Shown: positions 53,555 to 61,746, numbered from the stretch's first letter. The stretch is 64,000 bases of DNA from Paludibacter sp. UBA6032 (GCA_002427885.1 DIZI01000008.1:221646-285645), one strand, 5' to 3'. Made by a program: numbers and translations. The notes: generated by a model not told the origin, from the sequence alone.

Positions 53555-53600
53555 CTACAATATTGTCGGAAAATGAGACATTATGTAGAGAAATGTAGGA
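53555..53600 (-). promoter_or_regulatory. Conserved upstream blocks of the nifH operon (candidate activator sites)
   Basis: On +: CTACAATATT (53555-53564), ACATTATGTAG (53578-53588), AATGTAGGA (53592-53600), in the same order as before nifE. A TGTC-N9-GACA dyad (53564-53580) overlaps them and is one base longer than the classical NifA site. Confidence 0.6.
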
Positions 53601-53655
53601 TTCTTAAAGTATTGAAATTTGATGAGATACTTAATGTAAACAATCCATTTTTATT

Positions 53656-53663
53656 TACTTTTG
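53656..53663 (+). promoter_or_regulatory. Candidate -7 promoter element for the HD-domain gene
   Basis: TACTTTTG, an exact TAnnTTTG match, lies 25 bp before the ATG at 53689. No -33 element at standard spacing. Confidence 0.5.
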
Positions 53664-53688
53664 CTTATTAATTTATGAAATGCACTGA

Positions 53689-54342
53689 ATGAAAACTGAC
53701 AATAGAATATCAGATACTATCGATTTTGTGAAAAAGACATTAGTAGATGCAGAAGGTGGTCACGACTGGTGGCATGTTTACAGAGTATGGCAATTAGCCA
53801 GGCAGATCGCGATAACCGAAAAAGTTGATTTACTTGTTGTTGAATTAGGAGCTTTGCTTCACGATATTGCTGATTCTAAGTTTCATGAAGGTAATGAAGA
53901 AGTTGGACCGCTTAAAGCACGTGAATTTCTACAGTCTGTTGGTGTTGAAGAAAAGGTTATTTTTCACGTAGAACAAATCATTTCGAATGTGTCATTTAAA
54001 GGTGGGAGAGAGGAACAAAAGTTTAAATCTCCGGAATTGGATATTGTTCAGGATGCAGACAGACTGGATGCATTGGGAGCAATTGGTATTGCACGCACTT
54101 TTAATTATGGAGGTTTTAAGAACAGGGAAATTTATAATCCCGAAATAAAACCAAATATGAATATGACCAAAGAAGAATATAAAAACAGCACAGCTCCCAC
54201 CCTTAATCATTTCTACGAAAAACTCTTATTACTTAAAGGCAGAATGAATACTTCCACAGGAAAACAAATGGCTGAACATAGACAACAATTTATGGAGCAG
54301 TATTTAGAAGAATTTTATGTAGAGTGGGAAGGGAAGTTATGA
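53689..54342 (+). CDS. HD-domain phosphohydrolase
   Basis: A 217-residue cytoplasmic protein of the HD superfamily, YedJ-like. Metal ligands are visible: HDWWHVYRVWQLAR (first His), LLHDIADSKFHEG (HD pair) and QDADRLDALGAIGIAR (last Asp). Such proteins hydrolyse phosphates of nucleotides or similar small molecules, but the substrate cannot be told from sequence. It is transcribed away from nifH and ends convergently with trmO. Confidence 0.9.
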   Translation: MKTDNRISDTIDFVKKTLVDAEGGHDWWHVYRVWQLARQIAITEKVDLLVVELGALLHDIADSKFHEGNEEVGPLKAREFLQSVGVEEKVIFHVEQIISNVSFKGGREEQKFKSPELDIVQDADRLDALGAIGIARTFNYGGFKNREIYNPEIKPNMNMTKEEYKNSTAPTLNHFYEKLLLLKGRMNTSTGKQMAEHRQQFMEQYLEEFYVEWEGKL

Positions 54343-54373
54343 AGCATTTTATCTGGTTATATAATTGAGTTTA

Positions 54374-54865
54374 TTATTTAAATCGTTCATCTGAACGTAA
54401 TTTCTCCAAAGGCAGATTTTTGTTTTTTTCTAACCAACCAATTTTCACATTTAACCTGTTGTCGTATCTTGGATAGAAAGGTTTAATGTCAAGAAGTGGA
54501 GTTCCATCAAGCATGTCCACTTGTTCGACCGTTAATATATTCCCTTCAATGCCAATTAATTTTACAGTTGATATTCCTATTGCATTCGGTCTCTTGGGAG
54601 CTTTTGTGGCAAAAATACCGTGTTTCTCTGTATCCATAAATGGAGTTACGATCAGTTCGTATCCTTCAATTTTATGAAAATGGTAAATAAGTGTTATATG
54701 CGAAAATCCAACCAGGTCCTTTAAACCGTCAGCGTATTCTTCAAAAATCTCAATATAACCTTTGACTCCTTTTGCAGCAATTGGCTGGATTGGCATGTCT
54801 TTCACATCCAAGTGTGGAGTGAATATTGTACCGATAGGATGAATAACTATTTCGTTCATGGTCAT
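54374..54865 (-). CDS. tRNA (adenine-N6)-methyltransferase TrmO (TsaA-like)
   Basis: A 163-residue protein of the TsaA/TrmO family, which methylates t6A37 in threonine tRNA. Signatures: HPIGTIFTPH start, DLVGFSHITLIYHFH, the FATKAPKRPNAIGIS block that binds SAM, and LDGTPLLDIKPF. The start may also be the ATG six bases in. In some bacteria close relatives are used in metal-linked clusters, but here there is no reason to assume that. Confidence 0.88.
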   Translation of the reverse strand: MTMNEIVIHPIGTIFTPHLDVKDMPIQPIAAKGVKGYIEIFEEYADGLKDLVGFSHITLIYHFHKIEGYELIVTPFMDTEKHGIFATKAPKRPNAIGISTVKLIGIEGNILTVEQVDMLDGTPLLDIKPFYPRYDNRLNVKIGWLEKNKNLPLEKLRSDERFK

Positions 54866-54912
54866 ATGAATTTAATACGAACAGGTTTAAAATCAGTTAT
54901 TTGAAACATAAT

Positions 54913-55287
54913 TTAATTGCTATCAGAACTTTGATAATTATATGCTTTGATGAATTTTATACTAATTTGGTCATCATCCTTTTGAACCATTTCAAACTTA
55001 CCTTTATAGATGATCTTTAAAGAGTTTAAGCTTGCAGTGGTGGTAATTGATTTGAAAAGTTTGTGACGTTCAGTGTCAATACATTCATTATTGAACCAAC
55101 AAAACATAGAATCAGCTTTTTTTGTGTCAAATTGAAGTATAAACAATCCATGTTCCGAAAATACCAGATCTTCGTATGCATAAGCTAAATCAAGCCCGGT
55201 TGCATCTTTTATAATGAAACGTGCTTTTTCCAATTCGAAAAATTGAACTTCTTTCTCTGAAGTAATATTTGAGTTCGTTGTAGTCAT
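54913..55287 (-). CDS. Hypothetical protein between the trmO and mod genes
   Basis: A 124-residue soluble protein of unknown family. It looks alpha/beta, with EVQFFELEKARFIIKDATGL, DLVFSEHGLFILQFD and SLKIIYKGKFEM. No signal peptide and no catalytic motif is recognisable. It has its own 167-bp upstream gap with a perfect dyad (55354-55373) and lies between the nif and mod blocks, which hints at a link to nitrogen fixation or molybdenum. Confidence 0.6.
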   Translation of the reverse strand: MTTTNSNITSEKEVQFFELEKARFIIKDATGLDLAYAYEDLVFSEHGLFILQFDTKKADSMFCWFNNECIDTERHKLFKSITTTASLNSLKIIYKGKFEMVQKDDDQISIKFIKAYNYQSSDSN

Positions 55288-55353
55288 CTTTATCTGTTTT
55301 ATAAATTTCGATAGTACTTATACAATAATTATACCGTTGTAGTTAATATGCAG

Positions 55354-55373
55354 TATTACAGTACATTGTAATA
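55354..55373. promoter_or_regulatory. Dyad TATTACA-N6-TGTAATA upstream of the hypothetical gene
   Basis: Perfect 7-bp inverted arms with a six-base spacer (GTACAT), located 67-86 bp upstream of the ATG at 55287. It has the form of an operator for a dimeric regulator. The regulator is unknown. Confidence 0.5.
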
Positions 55374-55454
55374 TGTTCTGTTTTTGTTATACTGCACAAC
55401 TCTACATTTTGGTAAGTTTATAGTTTGGATAATTGTATGATTAACTGAATTGAT

Positions 55455-55874
55455 CTAATCTACTCCCAGAATTACTGCAGAAGCCTTTATAATGGCACTG
55501 GCTATTACTCCAACTTTAAGCTCAAGAGATGCTACCGACGATTTGGTAATTACAGCAGTGATTGTATATCCGCTCCCCAGATTGATTGAAACTTCGTCGT
55601 TTATAGCACCTTCAAGAATACTGGAAACTTTTCCTGTCAATACATTACGGGCACTGATTTTCTGAACATCGACTCCAATAATGACATTGGACGATTTGAT
55701 AAGTGCATAAGCTGTTTTGCCAACCGCTAACTCCAGATTTTTTGCTGCAGCATTAGTTACAACCGAAACGATAGATGTTCCACCGGGTAAGCTTATTACT
55801 ACTTCAGAATTTATAGATCCTTCTGTGATGGAACTTATCGTTCCTTTTAATTGATTTCTCGTACTTAATCTCAT
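55455..55874 (-). CDS. Molybdenum-pterin/molybdate-binding protein Mop (double TOBE, molbindin)
   Basis: A 139-residue protein made of two Mop/TOBE domains (about 1-68 and 72-139). Each has the pattern S.RN.L.G.[IV]SSI.EG.[IN]..EV..[SN], followed by ..A.I..[SK]S...L.[LV]...A.A.IK[SA]..[VI]I.GVD. Molbindins bind and store molybdate in the cytoplasm. I chose the ATG at 55874 over one at 55937 that would overlap modC. It is the last gene of the mod operon and supplies the TOBE part missing from ModC. Confidence 0.92.
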   Translation of the reverse strand: MRLSTRNQLKGTISSITEGSINSEVVISLPGGTSIVSVVTNAAAKNLELAVGKTAYALIKSSNVIIGVDVQKISARNVLTGKVSSILEGAINDEVSINLGSGYTITAVITKSSVASLELKVGVIASAIIKASAVILGVD

Positions 55875-55890
55875 AATTTTAATTTTTGAA

Positions 55891-56598
55891 TCAAACATTA
55901 TATTTATTGTAAATCTGTTTTTCCGGTTTCTTGCCAAGAACTTCTTCGGTTCTTCCCTGATTAATGATGGTTCCGTTTCTGAGCATAATTACCGAACCAG
56001 CCAAATGAAAAACTTCCTGTAAATCATGACTTATCATGAGTGTAATCGTATTTAATATCTCGTGTGCCTTCTTTATTTCATATTGTAAAGCCAGTCGCAT
56101 ATCAATGTCGAGTGCCGATAATGGTTCATCAAGCAATAGTAAATTTGGTTTTGCAGCCAATGCCCTTGCCAGTGCTACCCGTTGTTTTTGTCCGCCCGAA
56201 AGTTTTTCGGGATGTTGGTTTCTCAAAATATCCAGATCGAAAAGTTTCATTAATTTCTCTACTTCCTTTTTATCCTTTATTTTTTGAGCAAAACTAATAT
56301 TATGTTCTACTGTCATATTTGGGAAAAGTGCATAATCCTGAAACATATAACCTACATTTCGTTGTTGCGGTGATAGGTTTATTTTCTTTTCAGAATCAAA
56401 CCAAACCGTATTATTGAATATAATTCTTCCTTTGTCGGGTTTAGTTAAACCTGCCAGTATACGTAGCAAGGTGGTTTTCCCTGCTCCCGAGTGACCGAAG
56501 AGGCAAAGTAATTCGTTACTTTTTATTTCAGTAGCAATTTCTAAATTTGTATGTCCTTCAGAAGTGAGCATGGCTCGTTTTATATCGATTTTTAGCAT
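55891..56598 (-). CDS. modC: Molybdate ABC transporter ATPase ModC (without TOBE domain)
   Basis: A 235-residue ABC ATPase: Walker A GHSGAGKTTL, Q-loop NVGYMFQDYALFP, signature LSGGQKQRVALARAL, Walker B LLLLDEPLSALD, and H-loop ISHD. ModC of E. coli has an extra C-terminal Mop domain; here the protein ends after the ATPase and a separate mop gene follows 16 bp later. The ATG at 56598 is used; one at 56625 would overlap modB. Confidence 0.93.
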   Translation of the reverse strand: MLKIDIKRAMLTSEGHTNLEIATEIKSNELLCLFGHSGAGKTTLLRILAGLTKPDKGRIIFNNTVWFDSEKKINLSPQQRNVGYMFQDYALFPNMTVEHNISFAQKIKDKKEVEKLMKLFDLDILRNQHPEKLSGGQKQRVALARALAAKPNLLLLDEPLSALDIDMRLALQYEIKKAHEILNTITLMISHDLQEVFHLAGSVIMLRNGTIINQGRTEEVLGKKPEKQIYNKYNV

Positions 56599-56599
56599 A

Positions 56600-57274
56600 T
56601 CAGAATAATATTTTTTTCTTGCCATTCATACTGAAAATTACAGTAAGTATAAGCAACGAAATGATAAATAGAACAAATGAATATTGATTGGCAGCTTGAA
56701 AATTCATTGCCTGAACTTCATCGTAAATTGCAATGGACGCAACCCGGGTTTCATTTGGTATATTCCCTCCAACCATAATAATGACTCCAAATTCACCGAT
56801 ACAATGTGCAAAAGTCATTGCAATGGCAGTAATAATTGACGGAATCATGTTGGGCATTAAAACACGAATAAATGTGGTAAACTCAGATTTACCCAGTGTG
56901 TATGCTGTTTCCCTGTAACTTTTTGGAATGCTTATCAGTCCGTTTTGCAGAGGCTGAATCATAAATGGAAGACTAAAAATGACACTTGCTAACAATATGC
57001 CCTCGAAACTGAATGCCAGTCTCAGATCGAATGTTTGTTCCAACCACCTGCCAAATGCATTTTGAGGACTATAAATTACAAGTAAATAGAATCCCAAAAC
57101 TGTTGGAGGTAAAACCATTGGCATACTTATCAATGCTTCGATAAATGGTTTTATGAAGAACCTTTTGTAAGCTAATATGTAGGCTAATGGAAAACCGATT
57201 GCCAACAAAATCAGAGTTGTGGATCCGGCCAGCTTTCCTGTAAGTGTTAATGTGTCAATAAAGTCTTTATTCAT
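56600..57274 (-). CDS. modB: Molybdate ABC transporter permease ModB
   Basis: A 224-residue inner-membrane permease with about five helices and the EAA-type loop (KSYRETAYTLGKSEFTTFIR) that docks ModC. PMVLPPTVLGFYLL and AHCIGEFGVIIMVGGNIPNET are typical of ModB. The stop lies next to the modC start, indicating coupling. Confidence 0.94.
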   Translation of the reverse strand: MNKDFIDTLTLTGKLAGSTTLILLAIGFPLAYILAYKRFFIKPFIEALISMPMVLPPTVLGFYLLVIYSPQNAFGRWLEQTFDLRLAFSFEGILLASVIFSLPFMIQPLQNGLISIPKSYRETAYTLGKSEFTTFIRVLMPNMIPSIITAIAMTFAHCIGEFGVIIMVGGNIPNETRVASIAIYDEVQAMNFQAANQYSFVLFIISLLILTVIFSMNGKKKILF

Positions 57275-57341
57275 TTTCTGTTTTTTTAAATCCTCAGATT
57301 TACAAATAATAAATATTTAAAATCCCGAGATAATAAATTCT

Positions 57342-58097
57342 CTATTTTCCGGGAACCGAATATCCGAATTTTTCCCAAATAGCTTTTGTCGCTGGCGAAA
57401 GAACAAACTTTTTGAATTTAGCTGCTTCGGTATTTAAAGTTGCAGTTTTAATTAAAATGCAAGCTTGTTCGATTGGGGCATATAAACTTTGTGGAACAAT
57501 ATAAAAGCTTCCTTTACCTGACATGTCAGGTGCTAAAACATAGGAATATGCTATGAATCCTAATTCCGTGTTTCCTGTAAAAGAATATTGTGCAGCTTGT
57601 GATATATTTTCAGCTATTACAATTTTATCTTTTAATTCATCGTAAATTTTCAATGATTTTATCAAATCCATTGCTCGTGTTCCATAAGTCGCAATAGTTG
57701 GGTTAGCAATTGCTATTTTTTTTACTGAGGATAATGTCAATGCCTTTAATCCAAGATTGTTTACATCGATCGTGCTACTATAAAGTGCCAGTTTCCCAAA
57801 TGCATATGTCGACATAGGTCCAACGGTTAATCCCTTTTCTTTGAGTTTCAACGGAAATTCATTATCGGCCGACATAAAAAAATCGAACGATGCGCCGTTC
57901 TGAATTTGCTGTACCAACATCCCCGATGCCCCGAATGTTAGGTTCACTTTCGCATTTGGATTTTGCTTTACATAAACTGTTTTTATTTCTTCCAATACGT
58001 AGCGAAGGTTAGCTGCAGCTGCAACATTTACTTTCTGGGCCGTGGCAATCAAAACACTTATTACAAGTGTCAGCGTTATTATTATTGTCTTTTTCAT
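57342..58097 (-). CDS. modA: Molybdate-binding periplasmic protein ModA
   Basis: A 251-residue secreted binding protein with signal peptide MKKTIIITLTLVISVLIATA. VNVAAAANLRYVLEEI at the mature N-terminus, NLTFGASGMLVQQIQNGASFDFFMSA and IANPTIATYGTRA are the oxyanion-binding motifs of ModA. The motif pattern fits molybdate or tungstate; nearby nif genes favour molybdate. Confidence 0.94.
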   Translation of the reverse strand: MKKTIIITLTLVISVLIATAQKVNVAAAANLRYVLEEIKTVYVKQNPNAKVNLTFGASGMLVQQIQNGASFDFFMSADNEFPLKLKEKGLTVGPMSTYAFGKLALYSSTIDVNNLGLKALTLSSVKKIAIANPTIATYGTRAMDLIKSLKIYDELKDKIVIAENISQAAQYSFTGNTELGFIAYSYVLAPDMSGKGSFYIVPQSLYAPIEQACILIKTATLNTEAAKFKKFVLSPATKAIWEKFGYSVPGK

Positions 58098-58105
58098 AAC
58101 TTTTT

Positions 58106-59404
58106 TTATTTATTTGTGGTAGTTGTATTCAAAAACGATGGTTTAATAGTAAACATAATATATCCGAATTGAGGTAACCGAACATCAGGTATGGTCGACG
58201 TTGTAGCAATATCCTTTGCAATAAGTGTATTATTTGTATTGAAATACATGCTGTATCCACCCTGAACTGTTGTCCAACTATTCATTTTATAGGTAACAAG
58301 CAGGTCGAATTCAGAACCTAAGTTCTTTCCAAATTCAATATTTTTTTTATTTTTTCCTGTAAATTCCGAATTGAAAATATGATAAGCTCCGAACAGACTT
58401 AGTTTTTTCCCGAATTTGTAGGTTGCATTGCCGTAATAATCCAGCAAGCCCTGAGTTAAAGGATTATTCCAGTAGTCCATGTATCCGTTGAAGGTGTGGT
58501 TAGCTCCATACAATTTTTTAAAATTGGTCTGCACGCCGTCAGTTGTTCCGTTGTTATCGCCCGAAAGATAATCAGTACCCAGGCTTACTGAGAAATCACT
58601 GGTAATAGCATAGTTTGCTTTAATTGCCAGCAGTTTACCTTCCATTGTTTTTCCTGTACTGCTTTTCCCTCTCTGAAAGTAGGCTGTTGCAAGTGCAGAA
58701 AACGGAACATTCTTATCGGCGTATTTAAGGTTTCCTCCAAATGTAAGAGCCTGATTCAAATCGGTTTTCTTGTAAGCTGTACCCACTCCTGCTGTGTCCT
58801 GAACTCCTTCGGCTACAAACATACCGGTAATTGTGAAGCCTTTGTAAGTGGGTGTTGATAACCACAAGTATCCCATCGAACGGTATTTATCTATCGGGGT
58901 GTAAAATGTTTCGCTCGATATTTCACTGTTGTTGTTATAAGCCAACCCCAAGTGAAACTGAAAATCATTTATATTGTACTTAAACAATGCCAAATCGTGG
59001 GTAGTTCCGGTTATACTCCAGACTGATGCCGAGAATAATCGGTTGTCGTCGTATTTTATTGTCTGACGGCCGACCTTCAGTGTGCCACCGGGTAACAAAA
59101 GCATTTCGGCCCAGGCTTCGTAAATACCTGTCGTTGCATCGGATGATGTATTGCTGAATTGTCCGAAAACACGTGCGTCCTGCAACGTAATCTGCGTTGT
59201 CAATACTCCACTGGTAAATATCACGCCAAGTCGTGTTCGTTGCGAAGAGAAAACCGCCGGATCTCTGGTTGTCAATATGGGTTTCGAATACCCGTCACGA
59301 TATTCCACTCTGGGGCGAATTTCACCATCAATAACCACTGTCTGTGCTTTGCCGTAAGGCAAAGCGAGTAATAAAAGGAATACTATATTTAAAATCTTTT
59401 TCAT
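58106..59404 (-). CDS. Outer-membrane beta-barrel (alginate-export-like porin) in the mod operon
   Basis: A 432-residue protein with signal peptide MKKILNIVFLLLLALPYGKA and a barrel of alternating strands, resembling the alginate-export/phosphoporin-like family: VVIDGEIRPRVEYRDG start, SSQRTRLGVIFTSGVLTTQI, TLKVGRQTIKYDDNRLFS, and a typical final strand (LPQFGYIMFTIKPSF). I used the ATG at 59404. It ends 8 bp before modA, so it belongs to the same transcript. It probably lets molybdate, or something carrying it, across the outer membrane; that is inference from position. Confidence 0.85.
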   Translation of the reverse strand: MKKILNIVFLLLLALPYGKAQTVVIDGEIRPRVEYRDGYSKPILTTRDPAVFSSQRTRLGVIFTSGVLTTQITLQDARVFGQFSNTSSDATTGIYEAWAEMLLLPGGTLKVGRQTIKYDDNRLFSASVWSITGTTHDLALFKYNINDFQFHLGLAYNNNSEISSETFYTPIDKYRSMGYLWLSTPTYKGFTITGMFVAEGVQDTAGVGTAYKKTDLNQALTFGGNLKYADKNVPFSALATAYFQRGKSSTGKTMEGKLLAIKANYAITSDFSVSLGTDYLSGDNNGTTDGVQTNFKKLYGANHTFNGYMDYWNNPLTQGLLDYYGNATYKFGKKLSLFGAYHIFNSEFTGKNKKNIEFGKNLGSEFDLLVTYKMNSWTTVQGGYSMYFNTNNTLIAKDIATTSTIPDVRLPQFGYIMFTIKPSFLNTTTTNK

Positions 59405-59476
59405 ACCAATAATTGTTTTATACGACTTCATATTATTTCTATCATAGTCGTAAATGAATAATAATAAATTAATTAT

Positions 59477-59543
59477 CGTTATAAACTTGAAAGTATAACG
59501 CTATTTATAAAAATAGCGATATGTTATCGTAAGTATATCGATA
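59477..59543 (-). promoter_or_regulatory. ModE-box-like dyad and overlapping palindromes before the mod operon
   Basis: CGTTATA (59477-59483) and TATAACG (59494-59500) form an inverted repeat with a 10-bp spacer, close to the ModE box of E. coli. It is followed by CGCTATTT-ATAA-AAATAGCG (59499-59518), CGATA-TGT-TATCG (59517-59529) and TATCG...CGATA (59525-59543). The array lies 73 bp upstream of the porin ATG and reaches the 3' end of the modE-like gene. Confidence 0.68.
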
Positions 59544-59544
59544 C

Positions 59545-59907
59545 TCAAAAAAAACAGTTGTCGAAATCAGCACTATTGTTTGCAAGAAATTCTTTCATCG
59601 CAATTTCTTTAGCCTCGAAGGTTCTGATTAGTTTCAGCCCATAATTACTTACCACACAACCTCCTCCATCTCTTCCACCCTTTTGTCGGATAACTACAGG
59701 CAAATGCGACAACTGATTTAACTTGTCGAGTATATGCCATGCATGCTGGTACGACATTTTCAGATTTTTGGCTGATGCCAGTATTGATCCATCTTTCAAT
59801 ACCTGCTTCAGCAATCTTATCTGCGTATTGCCTAAAAACAATTCACCTTCGCGATAAAACGAAAGATCGGCAACCATGTTGAAAGGAGATTGATTCATTG
59901 TGTTCAT
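59545..59907 (-). CDS. ModE-like winged-helix molybdate regulator (no TOBE domains)
   Basis: A 120-residue DNA-binding protein matching the N-terminal LysR-type winged helix of ModE: IRLLKQVLKDGSILASAKNL, MSYQHAWHILDKLNQ and IRQKGGRDGGGCVVSNYGLKLI. The C-terminal molybdate-binding TOBE domains of full ModE are absent, so sensing would need Mop or another partner. I used the ATG at 59907; 59898 is also possible. It lies directly upstream of the mod operon and its putative operators. Confidence 0.85.
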   Translation of the reverse strand: MNTMNQSPFNMVADLSFYREGELFLGNTQIRLLKQVLKDGSILASAKNLKMSYQHAWHILDKLNQLSHLPVVIRQKGGRDGGGCVVSNYGLKLIRTFEAKEIAMKEFLANNSADFDNCFF

Positions 59908-60228
59908 GGATTGAATAATTATTATTGAAATAAACTTCACTTTTGTGCACCAAAGTGTAGTAAATTCTGAAACGGACTATTCAATAGCTGTGCCAATTTT
60001 GTATGTATCTTATATAAAGCTATTTATTTGATGTATGTTGGAATACAAATGTTGGAAATACCACAGAAATGAAGGTGAATAAGTATGAAAACCACCAAGA
60101 TGTAGGTTTGGTTTAAGATTTTTAAAAATTTGAGATTATCAATTTTTTAAGCAGGATAAACTTTTACATTCAAATCATTGTTTAACATATGATAATTTGA
60201 TTTTAAATAAATACTAACGATCATTCCT

Positions 60229-60744
60229 ATGAAGAATCAATTAAAATCTATGTTTCCTGCTTTGTTTGTAGTGCTTGGATTTTCTGCTTGCAGTTCAAGA
60301 ACAACATTATCAACGGTTACTTCTGTCGATTTAAAACGTTATTCCGGTACGTGGTACGAAATTGCTTCATACCCTCAGTTTTTTGAACGTGGTTGTAGTA
60401 ATGTACGTGCAACTTATACTGCAAAAGATGGATATATTGAAGTTTTCAACCAGTCTTTTAAGAAAGGCAAACCCAATGACATTAAAGGCAAAGCATTTAT
60501 TGTTCCTGACAGTGGAAATGCTAAACTGAAAGTACAATTTTTCTGGCCTTTCAAAGGTGATTACTGGATTATCGATTTGGCTGATGATTATTCATGGGCT
60601 GTAGTGTCCGATCCTAAACTTAAAACCCTATGGATCCTTTCACGAACTCCGAAAATGGATGAAGGGTTGTATAATTCCTTGATAGAAAAGTTAGTGAAGG
60701 TCGGTTTTGATAAAGAAAAAATTGTGCGAATGGTGCAGGAATGA
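60229..60744 (+). CDS. Bacterial lipocalin (Blc-like) lipoprotein
   Basis: A 171-residue lipoprotein with lipobox (GFSAC, Cys21) and a lipocalin domain starting with the conserved GTWYEIASYPQFFERGC. AKLKVQFFWPFKGDYWIIDL and WILSRTPKMDE follow. Such outer-membrane lipocalins bind fatty acids or lysophospholipids. It stands alone between modE and sucD. Confidence 0.93.
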   Translation: MKNQLKSMFPALFVVLGFSACSSRTTLSTVTSVDLKRYSGTWYEIASYPQFFERGCSNVRATYTAKDGYIEVFNQSFKKGKPNDIKGKAFIVPDSGNAKLKVQFFWPFKGDYWIIDLADDYSWAVVSDPKLKTLWILSRTPKMDEGLYNSLIEKLVKVGFDKEKIVRMVQE

Positions 60745-60809
60745 TAGAAATGGAAAATGCACAAGTCCGGAAATTTTGAAATCAATTTTTGTTATACCAG
60801 TTAAATGAA

Positions 60810-60845
60810 AAATCCCATACCTGAAAATTTACAGATATGGGATTT
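60810..60845. terminator. Bidirectional terminator between lipocalin and sucD genes
   Basis: AAATCCCATA (60810-60819) and TATGGGATTT (60836-60845) form a 10-bp stem extended by CTG/CAG around the loop. It separates two converging genes. Confidence 0.85.
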
Positions 60846-60873
60846 AAAGAACATTAATCGAGGAATGAACCGA

Positions 60874-61746
60874 TTATTTTTTTAGTAATTCACGTAATAA
60901 TACCGGTATTTCATTCGGCTCTTTTGCAACAGGAACACCAGCTTTATTGAATGCTGCAATTTTTTCGGCTGCAGTTCCCGAACCACTTGAAATGATGGCA
61001 CCGGCATGTCCCATTCTTTTTCCGGGAGGTGCTGTTTGTCCGGCAATAAATGCCACAACGGGTTTGGTCATTTTTTCAGCAATAAATTGTGCCGCTTGCT
61101 CTTCGGCATCTCCACCAATCTCACCAATAACTACAACTGCTATTGTTTCAGGGTCGTTTTCAAAACGTTCCAGTAAATCGATAAAGTACAATCCTGCTAT
61201 CGGATCACCACCAATTCCAACACAGGTTGTTTGACCATAATCATTCTCCGTAAGCAAATTTACAACTTCGTATGTCAGGGTTCCACTTCGTGAAATAAAT
61301 CCGATATTTCCTTTTTTGAAGATATTTCCGGGAAGAATTCCGATTAATGCTTCGTCAGGTGTTATGATACCCGGACAATTAGGTCCGATTAACATCGTTC
61401 CGTTTTGTTTCAAAAATGGAGTGACACGAATCATATCCTGAATAGGCAAACCTTCGCTAATGGCAATAACTAATTCAATGCCGGCTTCCGATGCTTCTAA
61501 AATAGCATCGGCGGCAAAAGCAGCCGGTACAAAAATGATGGAAGTATTTGCTCCTGTCGCTTTAACTGCTGCGGCTGCTGAATTAAAAACAGGTATGCCA
61601 TCAATTACCAGTCCTTCTTTTCCGGGTGAAACACCAGCTACCACGTTTGTTCCGTATTCTCTCATTTTTCCGGTATGAAATTTACCATCCCGTCCGGTTA
61701 TTCCCTGAACTACTAATTTTGTGTCTTTATTGACTAATATGCTCAT
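60874..61746 (-). CDS. sucD: Succinyl-CoA synthetase alpha subunit SucD
   Basis: A 290-residue subunit that binds CoA and carries the phosphohistidine. N-terminal VQGITGRDGKFHTGKM CoA site, GPNCPGIITP, and the active His247 in MGHAGAIISS. With SucC it converts succinyl-CoA to succinate, or the reverse, making ATP or GTP. In Bacteroidales that form propionate this enzyme works near the succinate branch. It lies 85 bp downstream of sucC on the same strand. Confidence 0.96.
   Translation of the reverse strand: MSILVNKDTKLVVQGITGRDGKFHTGKMREYGTNVVAGVSPGKEGLVIDGIPVFNSAAAAVKATGANTSIIFVPAAFAADAILEASEAGIELVIAISEGLPIQDMIRVTPFLKQNGTMLIGPNCPGIITPDEALIGILPGNIFKKGNIGFISRSGTLTYEVVNLLTENDYGQTTCVGIGGDPIAGLYFIDLLERFENDPETIAVVVIGEIGGDAEEQAAQFIAEKMTKPVVAFIAGQTAPPGKRMGHAGAIISSGSGTAAEKIAAFNKAGVPVAKEPNEIPVLLRELLKK

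Larger units (their letters stand above)
53333..53688. other. Divergent nifH/HD-gene intergenic region
   Basis: A 356-bp AT-rich gap without a gene. It holds the nifH sigma-54-like promoter (53403-53426), the three shared upstream blocks (53555-53600) and a TAnnTTTG promoter element for the rightward HD gene (53656-53663). Confidence 0.8.

Noticed and set aside
53564..53580. Classical NifA site TGT-N10-ACA before nifH
   Set aside because: The best match is TGTC-N9-GACA, which gives TGT-N11-ACA, one base too long, and it has no counterpart before nifE.
55338..55406. TGTAG and CTACA before the hypothetical gene as further nif upstream sites
   Set aside because: The order is reversed relative to the nif operons, the spacing differs and there is no sigma-54-like element.
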